NCBI GenBank assembly: GCA_002390745.1
Contig: DGQK01000035.1
Location: forward strand, 1 to 13,789
Origin: Bacteroidetes bacterium UBA4416
GTDB taxonomy: Bacteria; Bacteroidota; Bacteroidia; B-17B0; Aurantibacillaceae
Direction of reading: 5' to 3'
Length of the DNA stretch: 13,789 nucleotides
This document shows, piece after piece, positions 5,980-13,234 of the stretch. Position 1 is the stretch's first letter; each line of letters opens with the position of its first letter. The notes under the pieces are model-generated. The model made no database searches. It was given only the letters and a program-made list of their open reading frames with translations, and was not told the origin of the DNA. The translations under genes and the position numbers were made by a program.

Positions 5980-6401
5980 AACCTATGATGCTGAAAGTGC
6001 AGATCCAGACCTTGGGCCGTGAGCTGGACATAGAACTCAAAAAACACGGTGACCTCTACAGGCTGCTCGTCATCGGCTCCAGAAGCGCTTACACGAAAGA
6101 TCCCGGAACGGCATGGCATGGAGAAAGTGGTAACGAAGAGCTTGTGGAAGCCATAGGCCGCCTGGCCCTCCAATGCCATCACTCTCCTCACAGTCCAACA
6201 CGCATTACCATCCTCGATGGCATGCTTGTAAGCCTGCATTACCGGCATGAGGAAACAGAATTCAGGCTCAGCCTCAAAGAATTTGAAGAGGGCTCGAATG
6301 AAGCCCTGCTGCTCCGGTCCCTGCTTGCTTATTGCAAACAGCTGCTTCACAGCGATACCTTCGACCGCTATGTCGATTCACTGGAACCGTATATGAGATA
6401 A
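5976..6401 (+). CDS. Hypothetical protein, ATGA-overlapped with the upstream gene
   Basis: A 141-residue soluble protein with no recognised domain. The first third looks like a beta hairpin (L-K-V-Q-I-Q-T-L-G-R-E-L-D-I-E-L), and the C-terminal half is helical and leucine-rich (E-A-L-L-L-R-S-L-L-A-Y-C-K-Q-L-L). The ATG overlaps the previous stop as ATGA, the usual arrangement for translational coupling. However, this frame is open back to 5913 with protein-like codons, so it may be the 3' part of a single gene with 5626-5979. The stop lies 17 bases from the end of a convergent gene. Confidence 0.65.
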   Translation: MKPMMLKVQIQTLGRELDIELKKHGDLYRLLVIGSRSAYTKDPGTAWHGESGNEELVEAIGRLALQCHHSPHSPTRITILDGMLVSLHYRHEETEFRLSLKEFEEGSNEALLLRSLLAYCKQLLHSDTFDRYVDSLEPYMR

Positions 6402-6410
6402 GATGGTCCG

Positions 6411-6430
6411 GGCACGACTTATTTCGTGCC
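6411..6430. terminator. Possible bidirectional hairpin between convergent genes
   Basis: GGCACGA at 6411-6417 pairs with TCGTGCC at 6424-6430 around a six-base loop. It sits between the stop of the plus-strand gene (6401) and the end of the minus-strand gene, overlapping the latter's stop codon. There is no convincing T-run on either strand, so termination is uncertain. Confidence 0.4.
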
Positions 6431-7228
6431 TGCTTTCCTGCTATTCTTCCGGATGACCTTTCCTGTAGCCAACACCTGCCTGGCCTGCTCCAGGGTGCTT
6501 GGGTCGCCATCGTTGGTGAGCATGAAGCCACCTTTCACCAGCCAGGAGATCCCGAAAGGCACCAGGGCTGTTACTTCCAGCCAGTAGGTGGATTTGGAGG
6601 GAACCTGTATATCGGTGAAAGCATCGATGAGGGCCAGTATACCAACGGTAACAACACTCAAAAAGGTGATCATCCCCGACCAGATATATACCTGATTCCG
6701 CCGTACTTTCCATGTGTTGTGTTTCCAGTAAGGATCGTTGGTGCGGGTAAAGATGCAAATGCTCATATAGGAAAAGATGAGCAGCATGGCACCCGCGGAG
6801 AAATAATGGATGCCGGCCCTGAGCGTGGAGTCCTCGTAACAAAACAGGGCACAGGAATCGCTGCTGTTTTCGTTTGTGGGAATGATCGCCACGCAGATGG
6901 CAAGGATACCTGAAACAGCAGTGAGCGTGCCATCATAGCCGGGCCTGATGAGCCTGCAAATGCGCCAGCTGCATGTGGAATAGGGCGTGCTGTTGGGGTC
7001 GGGTGTCGGATAAAAGATGAGCACCAGGCCCAACCCCCAGAGAATGCCTATGAACCAGGGCGCCGACATGGTATAGTAATAGTGACTGATGGAGTCCTGC
7101 AAATAGTGATTTTTTCCGAAGATGTATTGATGAAGCACGATAACGGAAGGAAGTGCCAGGCCGAGGAGGCCGATACAATGCCTGAGGCTTTTGAATTTGA
7201 TATCGGCGATGTTGTCTTTAGTTGCCAT
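6419..7228 (-). CDS. Six-helix integral membrane protein of unknown function
   Basis: A 269-residue inner-membrane protein with six predicted helices at about residues 15-37, 56-74, 98-117, 138-160, 177-201 and 214-237. After helix 1 comes S-I-S-H-Y-Y-Y-T, leading into helix 2. The same kind of motif (S-I-S-x-Y-Y) occurs in uncharacterised membrane proteins of Bacteroidota and Proteobacteria, some annotated as DUF998-like; that link is from memory and is not certain. The start M-A-T-K-D-N fits the first ATG before helix 1. The C-terminus is basic (K-N-S-R-K-A) and probably cytoplasmic. The gene is convergent with the UvrA-led genes and has a long intergenic region upstream, so it is probably transcribed alone. 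No substrate or enzyme activity can be assigned. Confidence 0.8.
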   Translation of the reverse strand: MATKDNIADIKFKSLRHCIGLLGLALPSVIVLHQYIFGKNHYLQDSISHYYYTMSAPWFIGILWGLGLVLIFYPTPDPNSTPYSTCSWRICRLIRPGYDGTLTAVSGILAICVAIIPTNENSSDSCALFCYEDSTLRAGIHYFSAGAMLLIFSYMSICIFTRTNDPYWKHNTWKVRRNQVYIWSGMITFLSVVTVGILALIDAFTDIQVPSKSTYWLEVTALVPFGISWLVKGGFMLTNDGDPSTLEQARQVLATGKVIRKNSRKAGTK

Positions 7229-7587
7229 AATGAATGGGTGTTAGGGGAGTTATAAATACGTGATTTGTGATTTTCGTACAGGACGCAAGATGCCGGGCAG
7301 TATCCTACAACGGCTTCATCTTGTTTTTTGTAAGGGGCTTTTTTCCGGGGGAGGAAAAGAGACTAAAAGAACGTTTATTTTGCCGTTTTAGTGTGTCATC
7401 TCTGAAATAAATTTATCCCGAAAACCCTAAGAAACAGGGGATTCAAAAGAATGATGACAGGCCCGGCATGAGCTCAAAAAAAACTTTGGCCACATCCAAG
7501 GTTATCAGGAGCCGGCATAACAGGGCGGTAAACCGTAGTGTTTTTCTGATGGGATATCAGTAGCTTTAGCACACACTCTTATGGACT
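7229..7587. other. 359-bp divergent intergenic region
   Basis: It separates the minus-strand membrane protein gene from the plus-strand gene at 7588 and should hold both promoters. I see no good match to the Bacteroidota promoter on the minus strand. On the plus strand TAGCTTTA at 7561-7568 resembles a -7 box but has no proper -33 partner. T-rich runs and a weak 6-bp inverted repeat near 7345-7365 are present. I see no RNA gene or protein-like frame. Confidence 0.5.
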
Positions 7588-7974
7588 ATGGACGAACTTG
7601 ACATGCTTATTGCCCGCCGGCCACGTGCCTATACATGGCTTGGTTTTCAGCGGTTTTTGCTTTGGGTATTTTTAGCCCTGGGAATCATCCTGTTTTTCAA
7701 TACGGTTTATCTTATCACCAGGAGCGTAGCCGAATACCTGTTCATTATTCAAACCAGCCAGCAAATAGCGATACGGTACCAGCTAAGCCAGCAGGATGTG
7801 GAAGAGATTCTGATGAATTACTTTGATCCGATCAAATACAAAGCTATGCTGTACAGTTTCATTCTTTCGCTTTGCTTCTTTGTGATGACGCGCTATGCGC
7901 AAAAGGTGATCAACCGAAATCAGTACATTGCATTGCTGGAAAAAGCATGGCTGAAGAGGAAAACGCCGGTATAA
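7588..7974 (+). CDS. Small two-helix membrane protein, hypothetical
   Basis: A 128-residue protein with two predicted membrane helices (about residues 22-43 and 86-103). Between them is a hydrophilic loop of about 40 residues containing Q-L-S-Q-Q-D-V-E-E-I-L, and a basic tail (W-L-K-R-K-T-P-V) follows helix 2. The basic N-terminus (A-R-R-P-R) suggests both ends are cytoplasmic with the loop outside. I do not recognise a family. The ATG at 7588 is chosen because an earlier ATG at 7581 is in another frame. The gene stands alone and its 3' side faces the end of the minus-strand tRNA gene. Confidence 0.7.
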   Translation: MDELDMLIARRPRAYTWLGFQRFLLWVFLALGIILFFNTVYLITRSVAEYLFIIQTSQQIAIRYQLSQQDVEEILMNYFDPIKYKAMLYSFILSLCFFVMTRYAQKVINRNQYIALLEKAWLKRKTPV

Positions 7975-8112
7975 ATCAGTTGGGGGATAGTATTCAGAGA
8001 AAAAACACCTTTTCAATTCAGAACAGGCTTAACTAAGCATGCCTTGCTACCGCAAGACCTTTATATTTTTTATTTCTTCGCCCGAAGCAAGCTTTCGGCT
8101 CAGTGTAAAAAT

Positions 8113-8142
8113 AAAAAAACCGCCAGCTTATCGCTGGCGGTT
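8113..8142 (-). terminator. Intrinsic terminator of tRNA-fMet
   Basis: On the minus strand AACCGCCAGC and GCTGGCGGTT form a 10-bp stem with a five-base loop, followed by a run of seven T (8113-8119 on the plus strand). It begins six bases after the tRNA 3' end. Confidence 0.93.
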
Positions 8143-8147
8143 CTTAG

Positions 8148-8219
<72 letters not shown>

Positions 8220-8229
8220 ATATATGCTG

Positions 8230-8247
8230 TAACTGCCGAGGCAGTTA
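8230..8247. repeat. Inverted repeat in the tRNA-fMet leader
   Basis: TAACTGCC at 8230-8237 pairs with GGCAGTTA at 8240-8247, separated by GA. It lies 11 bases before the tRNA 5' end inside the predicted precursor, so it could be a leader hairpin affecting 5' processing, or an operator. Confidence 0.55.
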
Positions 8248-8291
8248 AAGGTCATTTCAATATTGAATAAAGAACTTTGTTTTAACGGGTG

Positions 8292-8322
8292 CAAAGATAC
8301 AGCTTATTATGGATAATGCAAA
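8292..8322 (-). promoter_or_regulatory. Bacteroidota sigma-A type promoter of tRNA-fMet
   Basis: On the minus strand TTTG (8319-8322) is followed after exactly 19 bases by TATCTTTG (8292-8299), a full match to the TTTG-N19-TAnnTTTG consensus. It predicts a leader of roughly 65 bases before the mature tRNA. Confidence 0.82.
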
Positions 8323-8444
8323 TAAAAAACAATATTAATTCGAAATAAGCTCTGTGTGAAGCGGTTGCAATCATTTGAGGAGTTCAGCACTACCATACAG
8401 GCATGAAATTTTATAGTAACCGGGTAATGCTAACCACAGAAATC

Positions 8445-8756
8445 ATGAAAACACCCGATAAAGATAAAGACCAATTCCCCGGCTACCCGCACTACTCTCA
8501 AAACGAGGACATTTACAAAGCCGATAAAGAGGAAACAGAACTCGATCCTGAAAATCCTGCCAAGCTCAAACCTCAGGGGGACGAAGGCGACCTGGTGCCC
8601 GAACTGGACTTCGATGAAACCCTCATGGGCGATGACCTGGATGTTCCCGGCTCAGAGCTCGACGATGAGCAGGAAGAACTGGGCAGCGAAGATGAAGAGA
8701 ATAACTTCTACAGTTTAGGAGGCGATAACCACCAGAAAGAGGATCAGGGAGATTAG
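8445..8756 (+). CDS. Highly acidic small protein, conserved hypothetical
   Basis: A 103-residue protein dominated by Asp and Glu, with runs such as E-L-D-D-E-Q-E-E-L-G-S-E-D-E-E-N and an ending N-F-Y-S-L-G-G-D-N-H. It should be mostly disordered and very negatively charged in the cytoplasm, with no signal peptide or helix. From memory, similar acidic proteins with the P-G-S-E-L-D-D and Y-S-L-G-G-D motifs occur across Bacteroidota without known function. The frame is open back to ATG 8403, but those residues (F-Y-S-N-R-V-M-L-T-T-E) are unlike the rest, so M-K-T-P-D at 8445 is the preferred start; 8427 is also possible. It is divergent from the tRNA-fMet gene and convergent with the endonuclease gene. 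Confidence 0.72.
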   Translation: MKTPDKDKDQFPGYPHYSQNEDIYKADKEETELDPENPAKLKPQGDEGDLVPELDFDETLMGDDLDVPGSELDDEQEELGSEDEENNFYSLGGDNHQKEDQGD

Positions 8757-8784
8757 TACTGATTATATAATTTATATAATCTCC
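8748..8784. repeat. Two interleaved inverted repeats between convergent genes
   Basis: GATTATATAA (8761-8770) and TTATATAATC (8772-8781) form a 10-bp arm pair around one T. A second pair, GGAGATTA (8748-8755) and TAATCTCC (8777-8784), encloses it and shares bases with it, so two alternative hairpins are possible. The stretch covers the stop codons of both convergent genes. It may act as a bidirectional terminator, although the inner stem is pure A/T apart from its outermost G-C pair. Confidence 0.5.
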
Positions 8785-9860
8785 TTAGTCTTATCATAAT
8801 GATCAATTGTAGAGATCAGTACCGCTTCGTATTTGAAAATATCATCAAGAATTGAAATTTCATTTTTTAATTCTTTTTTACTTTCATCAAAAGTGACAAG
8901 GTACTTTTTTGTCCCATCTAAATACAAACGGCAAATAGGCTTCCGGTTGTTGTCATCCAATAAAATGGCAAAGTACGATTGCGCATCTCTGTATGTAATA
9001 CGCTGCGCACTGATCTTCTGGCGTAGCATAGTTTTCACGATCATAAAGCCTTCCAACTCTTCGGCAGTTGTCACCACTTTGCTTTCATCTGCTTTTTGCT
9101 GATTAGCAGCTGCTTCAATAGCGTCCTGTTCTTTGGTAACCTCATCCTCTTTAGTAAGCGCTGTTTTCAAGCGCTCTGTGATCAAATCACTGATATTTTG
9201 CTGAATAGACTTTTTAATCAGGTTGGTAAATTGCTCCAGTATTTTTTCAGTAACTTTTCCGGGATACACCTGCCTGGCAAAATGCTTGACAAAATCGGCA
9301 CTGGGATTCCCAAATTCAGCCGTCAACAGAGCCCTTAATTCATTGGTATATTTGAGTTCGCTGGCCGTATTGACAATATTATCAAAATCATAATAAGCTT
9401 TATGAAACTTCTTCAATTCTTCAATCTGGTTATCCCTGATGTCGGTAATGTTAAACACGAAGAATGGCTTTTCATCCATTTTGTTGGTTTCTACCAGATC
9501 TGTATAAAAGCGGTATTCAATTCCATTGGTGAGAATGGAGAACTTAGCCTTAGTTGTATGAAAATAACGGAACAATTGAGATGCATTATTGACATTAAGG
9601 GGCGCAGCATGATGCTTACATTCAATGAGGATAATCGGCAAGCCGTTTTTCATAATGGCATAATCAATTTTCTCTCCCTGTTTCATACCGATATCCGCTA
9701 CTAATTCCGGTGTTACTTCTAATGGATTAAATACATCGTAGCCCAATTCACGTATAAAAGGCATAATAAAAGCGTTCTTTGTAGCTTCTTCGGTATTTAC
9801 CTGGTCCCTTAGCTTAATGACGCGGTCTCCCAGCTGTTTGATCTGATCTTTAAAATCCAT
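8772..9860 (-). CDS. Stand-alone restriction-endonuclease-like protein (HsdR N-terminal type, PD-(D/E)XK)
   Basis: A 362-residue protein whose first 120 residues match the nuclease domain at the N-terminus of type I restriction subunits (COG4748-like). The active site appears complete: E25 in E-E-A-T-K-N-A-F, D66, E80-C-K82 after a hydrophobic strand (L-P-I-I-L-I-E-C-K), and Q95-L-F-R-Y99 matching the Q-x-x-x-Y motif. No helicase motifs follow. The second half is helical with a charged linker (about 220-270) and a C-terminal domain containing Y-F-A-I-L-L-D-D-N-N-R-K-P-I-C-R. The ATG at 9860 is preferred to the in-frame one at 9905, which lies inside the previous gene. No methyltransferase or specificity subunit is nearby. 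It is last of three minus-strand genes. It may be a solitary defence nuclease or a repair nuclease. Confidence 0.85.
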   Translation of the reverse strand: MDFKDQIKQLGDRVIKLRDQVNTEEATKNAFIMPFIRELGYDVFNPLEVTPELVADIGMKQGEKIDYAIMKNGLPIILIECKHHAAPLNVNNASQLFRYFHTTKAKFSILTNGIEYRFYTDLVETNKMDEKPFFVFNITDIRDNQIEELKKFHKAYYDFDNIVNTASELKYTNELRALLTAEFGNPSADFVKHFARQVYPGKVTEKILEQFTNLIKKSIQQNISDLITERLKTALTKEDEVTKEQDAIEAAANQQKADESKVVTTAEELEGFMIVKTMLRQKISAQRITYRDAQSYFAILLDDNNRKPICRLYLDGTKKYLVTFDESKKELKNEISILDDIFKYEAVLISTIDHYDKTKEII

Positions 9861-9895
9861 ATTTTCTTTAGTTTTAATATGTTGAACGATAATGC

Positions 9896-10114
9896 TTAAC
9901 CGCAAACCTTACAAGCGCGTTTGCCAAGCTTCTTTTCCGCTTCTTCCTTAGTTACGGTAATGATTTCATGTTTGCACCGGCCGAGGGCATTACAGGATTT
10001 GGTAATATGGTATACTTCAGAGGTTTTAGTATCGCAGATATAGACAGAATTTTCCGACGTCCTGAATGCGGAAGATAGTGTTAATGCGAGAAGAGAGATC
10101 AGAAAGGGTTTCAT
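9896..10114 (-). CDS. Small secreted cysteine-rich protein
   Basis: A 72-residue protein with an N-terminal signal peptide (M-K-P-F-L-I-S-L-L-A-L, cleavage near residues 16-20). The mature part has five cysteines (27, 41, 47, 68, 71) in the pattern Y-I-C, Y-H-x-x-x-x-C-x-x-L-x-x-C and a final C-x-x-C. From memory, this matches short exported Bacteroidota proteins with a Y-H-x-x-x-x-C and V-T-x-x-E-A arrangement, of unknown function; metal binding or disulphides are likely. The ATG overlaps the previous gene's TGA by one base (TGATG), so translation is probably coupled to it. The next gene starts 35 bases downstream, making a three-gene unit. Confidence 0.8.
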   Translation of the reverse strand: MKPFLISLLALTLSSAFRTSENSVYICDTKTSEVYHITKSCNALGRCKHEIITVTKEEAEKKLGKRACKVCG

Positions 10115-11244
10115 CAGTTTATTATCACTGGTACTTTATTAACTTTAACTACAGGATCTCTCATTATTTGCTTTGCGTAACGCGCTGTAACTTTTTGTTC
10201 AGTGTAAGAGCGGTACTCAAACTTGTTTTTCTCTATTAAAGCAATTACTTTAACATTTGTATTAATACCAGTAACAACATTATCATTGGACAATACAATG
10301 TGCCAAGTACCAGACAGCATATTTCTATTTGTAAACTTTTTGTATCCTGCTATACCTCTACCAAAATCATAACCTTCATACGCGGCTCCTTGCATAAACA
10401 AACTTTTATTTTGCTCATCAACAACTGCATAACTAACATCTTCACCTGTTTTAGGAAGCAATAACTCAGTTACTTTACCTGCCAGCAACCCTCCTAAAGG
10501 ACTCATCATATAACTAGCTGTACCTTTAACTATACTTGTTACTATTTGCGCATTCTGCTTCCAAGCATCATTAGCTTCTTCTCCTACGCCAACCCAATAA
10601 GCCCAGCCTATCACTTTTTGTGAGTTTAGCTCATTTGAAATACTTGCAGGTAGTGTAAAGAAGACTGCAGATTTATTTCCGTTAGAATTCATTGTTGAAT
10701 TAACACGTTCATTTTTTTCGAGAATCAACTCTTCATATAACTCAGTTGCAATCAATTCTTTTTTTGTTTTAGGAACAAGCAAAGTATCATACCCTATGAC
10801 CACATCTTTAGTATAAACGTTCCAGGTTGTATCGGGTTTGTTGATCCATTTTATAGATGTATTAAAAAATTTTGTTTTATCTGATGATGGAATTCTTTGA
10901 ATTTTAATTTTACAGATTCTTCCGGTTATAGCACTATTACTAAATCGAAACATATATACACCGGTTCTTAAAACATTGAGCGTCTTATTTTCAATCTTTT
11001 TAGTTTTATAATCCATAAATTTTGAGGAAGCCGGATACTCTACAATTTCTACTTCTTTTAACTCTTTACCATTCAACTCTTCAAAACTGAAAACAACTTG
11101 ATCTCCCTCTGCAAATCCATAGTAAAAAACTTCTTCACTAAGCCCGCTTATCTTAAGTGTATTTTCTACTACGTCGACAGTTGAGGATTGAGAATTGCTT
11201 TTAAAACAAATTCCCATCAAAATAAAAGCTACAAAATATTTCAT
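10114..11244 (-). CDS. Secreted protein of unknown function, 376 residues
   Basis: The N-terminal M-K-Y-F-V-A-F-I-L-M-G-I-C-F-K-S-N-S-Q looks like a signal peptide cleaved near residue 18-19. The cysteine at 13 does not fit a lipobox because isoleucine precedes it. The N-terminal third (about 20-120) reads like a beta-sandwich, with alternating hydrophobic residues and G-V-Y-M-F-R-F. The middle holds a glycine-rich hydrophobic stretch (M-M-S-P-L-G-G-L-L-A-G). The end has further strand-like segments (G-T-W-H-I-V-L-S). I recognise no family. The gene is noticeably AT-richer than the genes at 1.5-6.4 kb, suggesting transfer. It is first of a unit with the small secreted protein (TGATG overlap) and the endonuclease. 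Upstream on the minus strand only a partial -7 box (TAGATTTA) is seen. Confidence 0.8.
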   Translation of the reverse strand: MKYFVAFILMGICFKSNSQSSTVDVVENTLKISGLSEEVFYYGFAEGDQVVFSFEELNGKELKEVEIVEYPASSKFMDYKTKKIENKTLNVLRTGVYMFRFSNSAITGRICKIKIQRIPSSDKTKFFNTSIKWINKPDTTWNVYTKDVVIGYDTLLVPKTKKELIATELYEELILEKNERVNSTMNSNGNKSAVFFTLPASISNELNSQKVIGWAYWVGVGEEANDAWKQNAQIVTSIVKGTASYMMSPLGGLLAGKVTELLLPKTGEDVSYAVVDEQNKSLFMQGAAYEGYDFGRGIAGYKKFTNRNMLSGTWHIVLSNDNVVTGINTNVKVIALIEKNKFEYRSYTEQKVTARYAKQIMRDPVVKVNKVPVIIN

Positions 11245-11398
11245 AAAATCCGGGGTAAGAATTTGGTTTAAATCTAATACAATTAAGGAGTCTTAGTTTA
11301 CTGACTTTTATCATGACAGGGAACATCAAAAAGCATAAGACACTGTCAACAAACCAATTGAAAAATTAACCCTGACCAAAAACCACCTGAACAGGTAG

Positions 11399-11429
11399 TT
11401 GATATTAGATGTTTATATAGTTAGCTTTG
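11399..11429 (+). promoter_or_regulatory. Bacteroidota-type promoter of the response regulator
   Basis: TTG at 11399-11401 is followed after 20 bases by TAGCTTTG (11422-11429), a full match to TAnnTTTG. The ATG lies 28 bases beyond the -7 box. Confidence 0.62.
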
Positions 11430-11457
11430 CTGTCCTAATTCCCCAAACCGGTACTCC

Positions 11458-12108
11458 ATGAAACACATCAGGCTTATGTTAGCTGATGATCACCAACTGG
11501 TACGCATGGCTTTTGCTTCGCTACTGGAAGAACAACCCGACCTACACATGATTGGCCAGGCCGGCAACGGCAAAGAACTCCTGTCACTGATCAAAACGGA
11601 TCAGCCCGACATTGTATTACTCGACATCGACATGCCTGTCATGGATGGAAGGCAATGCCTTGGCCTTATTCGCTCCAGGTTCCCGGAAGTAAAAGTGATC
11701 ATGCTCAGCCTGCATAAAGATCCTGCGTTGATGAGTGAATATATGGCCAACGGCGCTGCTGCTTATTTGCATAAAGATGCAAACATAGAGGATCTTTTAG
11801 CCGCTATACGCACTGTTTACCGGGAAGGCAGTTATTTCAGCAAGGAACTCTCAAAAGCCCTGCTCACAAATATTCGAAAAGAGAAAAAGAGCAATCCCTT
11901 CTTTGACGAACCTGTATTAAGCAATAAGGAAATGGCTGTATTAAAAGAACTCTGCGATGGCAGAACCAATCAGGAAATTGCAGACAGGCTTCATATATCC
12001 GTTAATACAGTGGGATTTCACCGAAACAATATTTACTCAAAAACCAAATCACATAACATCGCCGAACTCATGAAGTATAGCATCCGAAATGGTTTAATCT
12101 CTGTTTAG
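11458..12108 (+). CDS. NarL/FixJ-family response regulator (REC plus LuxR-type HTH)
   Basis: A 216-residue two-domain transcription regulator. The receiver domain (about 1-120) has the acidic pair D10-D11, the phosphorylated aspartate D56 in L-L-D-I-D-M-P, the switch serine S84 and the conserved lysine K106 in Y-L-H-K, so it should accept phosphate. A linker leads to a LuxR-type helix-turn-helix (about 154-214) with L-S-N-K-E, N-Q-E-I-A-D-R-L-H-I-S-V-N-T-V and H-R-N-N-I. The usual lysine after N-T-V is glycine here (N-T-V-G-F-H-R). There is no histidine kinase in the window, so the partner is elsewhere. The gene has its own promoter and converges with the flavoprotein gene with only three bases between the stops. 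Its targets are unknown. Confidence 0.93.
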   Translation: MKHIRLMLADDHQLVRMAFASLLEEQPDLHMIGQAGNGKELLSLIKTDQPDIVLLDIDMPVMDGRQCLGLIRSRFPEVKVIMLSLHKDPALMSEYMANGAAAYLHKDANIEDLLAAIRTVYREGSYFSKELSKALLTNIRKEKKSNPFFDEPVLSNKEMAVLKELCDGRTNQEIADRLHISVNTVGFHRNNIYSKTKSHNIAELMKYSIRNGLISV

Positions 12109-12111
12109 AAA

Positions 12112-13113
12112 CTACAACTCCAGCTTCTTCACCTCCGCCAGGGCAGTCATATACTCTGCTTTGAGGTTATCGATAATTTCCTTGCAGCTCAGCTCGCCGG
12201 TGATCAGTTCCGATGACTTGCCCGCGCACCAGAGGCGTTTGTAGTTATTGGGCAATACCGACTCCTCCAGCTTTTTCATACCGCGCACCTGCACAAACAT
12301 CTTAAACCATTTTTTGGTGCGGGGATTATTGCTCATAAAGCGTTCAAACCAGGATTGCTCGTAGCCCATCTTCTTCGCTTCCGGTGTATCGATGATGGTG
12401 CAGGGCGTGCCGGATAATTTCGTGGTCATCACAATATCATCCATCCCGGATTTAATAATGGCATCTTTGTATTCTTTATTCACCTTGCATTCCTTGCTGA
12501 CGATAAAGCGCGTCCCCACCGAAACAGCCTCGGCTCCCAGAACACGGACCGACAGTAAGCCTTCTCCGGAAACAATACCTCCGGCAGCGATCACCGGCAA
12601 ACCCGGGAATTTTTTCCGGAGGGCCGGCACGAGGATATGCAGAGGATGCGGCCCCGCATGCCCGCCGGCTCCCTGACCTACCGCAATAAAGCCATCGCAG
12701 CCATTATCAAAGCACTTCTGGGCATGCGCCACATTGGTGACATCACAAAACACTTTTGCGCCGTAGGTACGGGCAGCGGCAATCACTTCTTTAGGATTTC
12801 CAAGGGAGGTGATGTAAAACGGCACTTTCTTTTCAACGCAGATGTCCAGGTGTTTTTTATAGAGCGGGTTTGATTGCTGAACAATCAGGTTCACGCCGTA
12901 GCTCCCCCTGGATCCGGACTTATAGCTGTTGATCTGGTCGAGGACCGCTGCCAGCTCTCCCTCTCTACGGAAATTGAGCGTAGGAAAGGTGGCCATGATC
13001 CCGGAATCCATGCCGGCTTTGATCATCTCCACGTTGCTCACCAGGAACATAGGCGCCATGATGAGTGGAAATTCGATATTCAATAAAGGAAGGATGCTAT
13101 TGGATTTGTTCAT
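12112..13113 (-). CDS. Nitronate monooxygenase-type FMN flavoprotein
   Basis: A 333-residue TIM-barrel protein of the nitronate monooxygenase / 2-nitropropane dioxygenase family. Visible motifs in order: P-L-I-M-A-P-M (16-22) at the first strand, G-V-N-L (73-76), G-Q-G-A-G-G-H-A-G (146-154) with the likely catalytic base H152, A-A-G-G-I (176-180) for FMN phosphate, and G-T-R-F (200-203). These enzymes oxidise alkyl nitronates using FMN and oxygen, giving carbonyl compounds and nitrite. Members without proven substrate are common, and some relatives are enoyl-ACP reductases, so the substrate is not certain. Length is normal and the start M-N-K-S-N is the first ATG before the barrel. It is divergent from the acyl-CoA synthetase gene. 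Confidence 0.9.
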   Translation of the reverse strand: MNKSNSILPLLNIEFPLIMAPMFLVSNVEMIKAGMDSGIMATFPTLNFRREGELAAVLDQINSYKSGSRGSYGVNLIVQQSNPLYKKHLDICVEKKVPFYITSLGNPKEVIAAARTYGAKVFCDVTNVAHAQKCFDNGCDGFIAVGQGAGGHAGPHPLHILVPALRKKFPGLPVIAAGGIVSGEGLLSVRVLGAEAVSVGTRFIVSKECKVNKEYKDAIIKSGMDDIVMTTKLSGTPCTIIDTPEAKKMGYEQSWFERFMSNNPRTKKWFKMFVQVRGMKKLEESVLPNNYKRLWCAGKSSELITGELSCKEIIDNLKAEYMTALAEVKKLEL

Positions 13114-13153
13114 GGCTCAAAGATTAAAAATACATTAAAATGTTACCTGTTTC

Positions 13154-13184
13154 TTTGGATTATTACAAATATATGCTATTTTTA
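13154..13184 (+). promoter_or_regulatory. Bacteroidota-type promoter of the acyl-CoA synthetase gene
   Basis: TTTG at 13154-13157 is followed after exactly 19 bases by TATTTTTA (13177-13184), one mismatch from TAnnTTTG. It predicts a leader of about 45 bases. Confidence 0.58.
13166..13173 (-). promoter_or_regulatory. Possible -7 box of the nitronate monooxygenase gene
   Basis: The minus strand reads TATATTTG, a full match to TAnnTTTG, 53 bases before the ATG. No good TTTG lies 19-21 bases upstream. The box sits inside the spacer of the plus-strand promoter. Confidence 0.35.
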
Positions 13185-13234
13185 TGCATGCATAAGAGTT
13201 TTTACTGAATTGTTTTACCCTCAAACTTAAAGTT

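Noticed and set aside
6332..6913. 193-residue plus-strand frame
   Set aside because: It overlaps the minus-strand six-helix membrane protein gene, whose hydrophobic pattern is clear; the plus-strand frame has no recognisable features.
13184..13193. ATGCATGCAT palindrome as an operator
   Set aside because: A ten-base alternating repeat is self-complementary by composition and has no second copy nearby.
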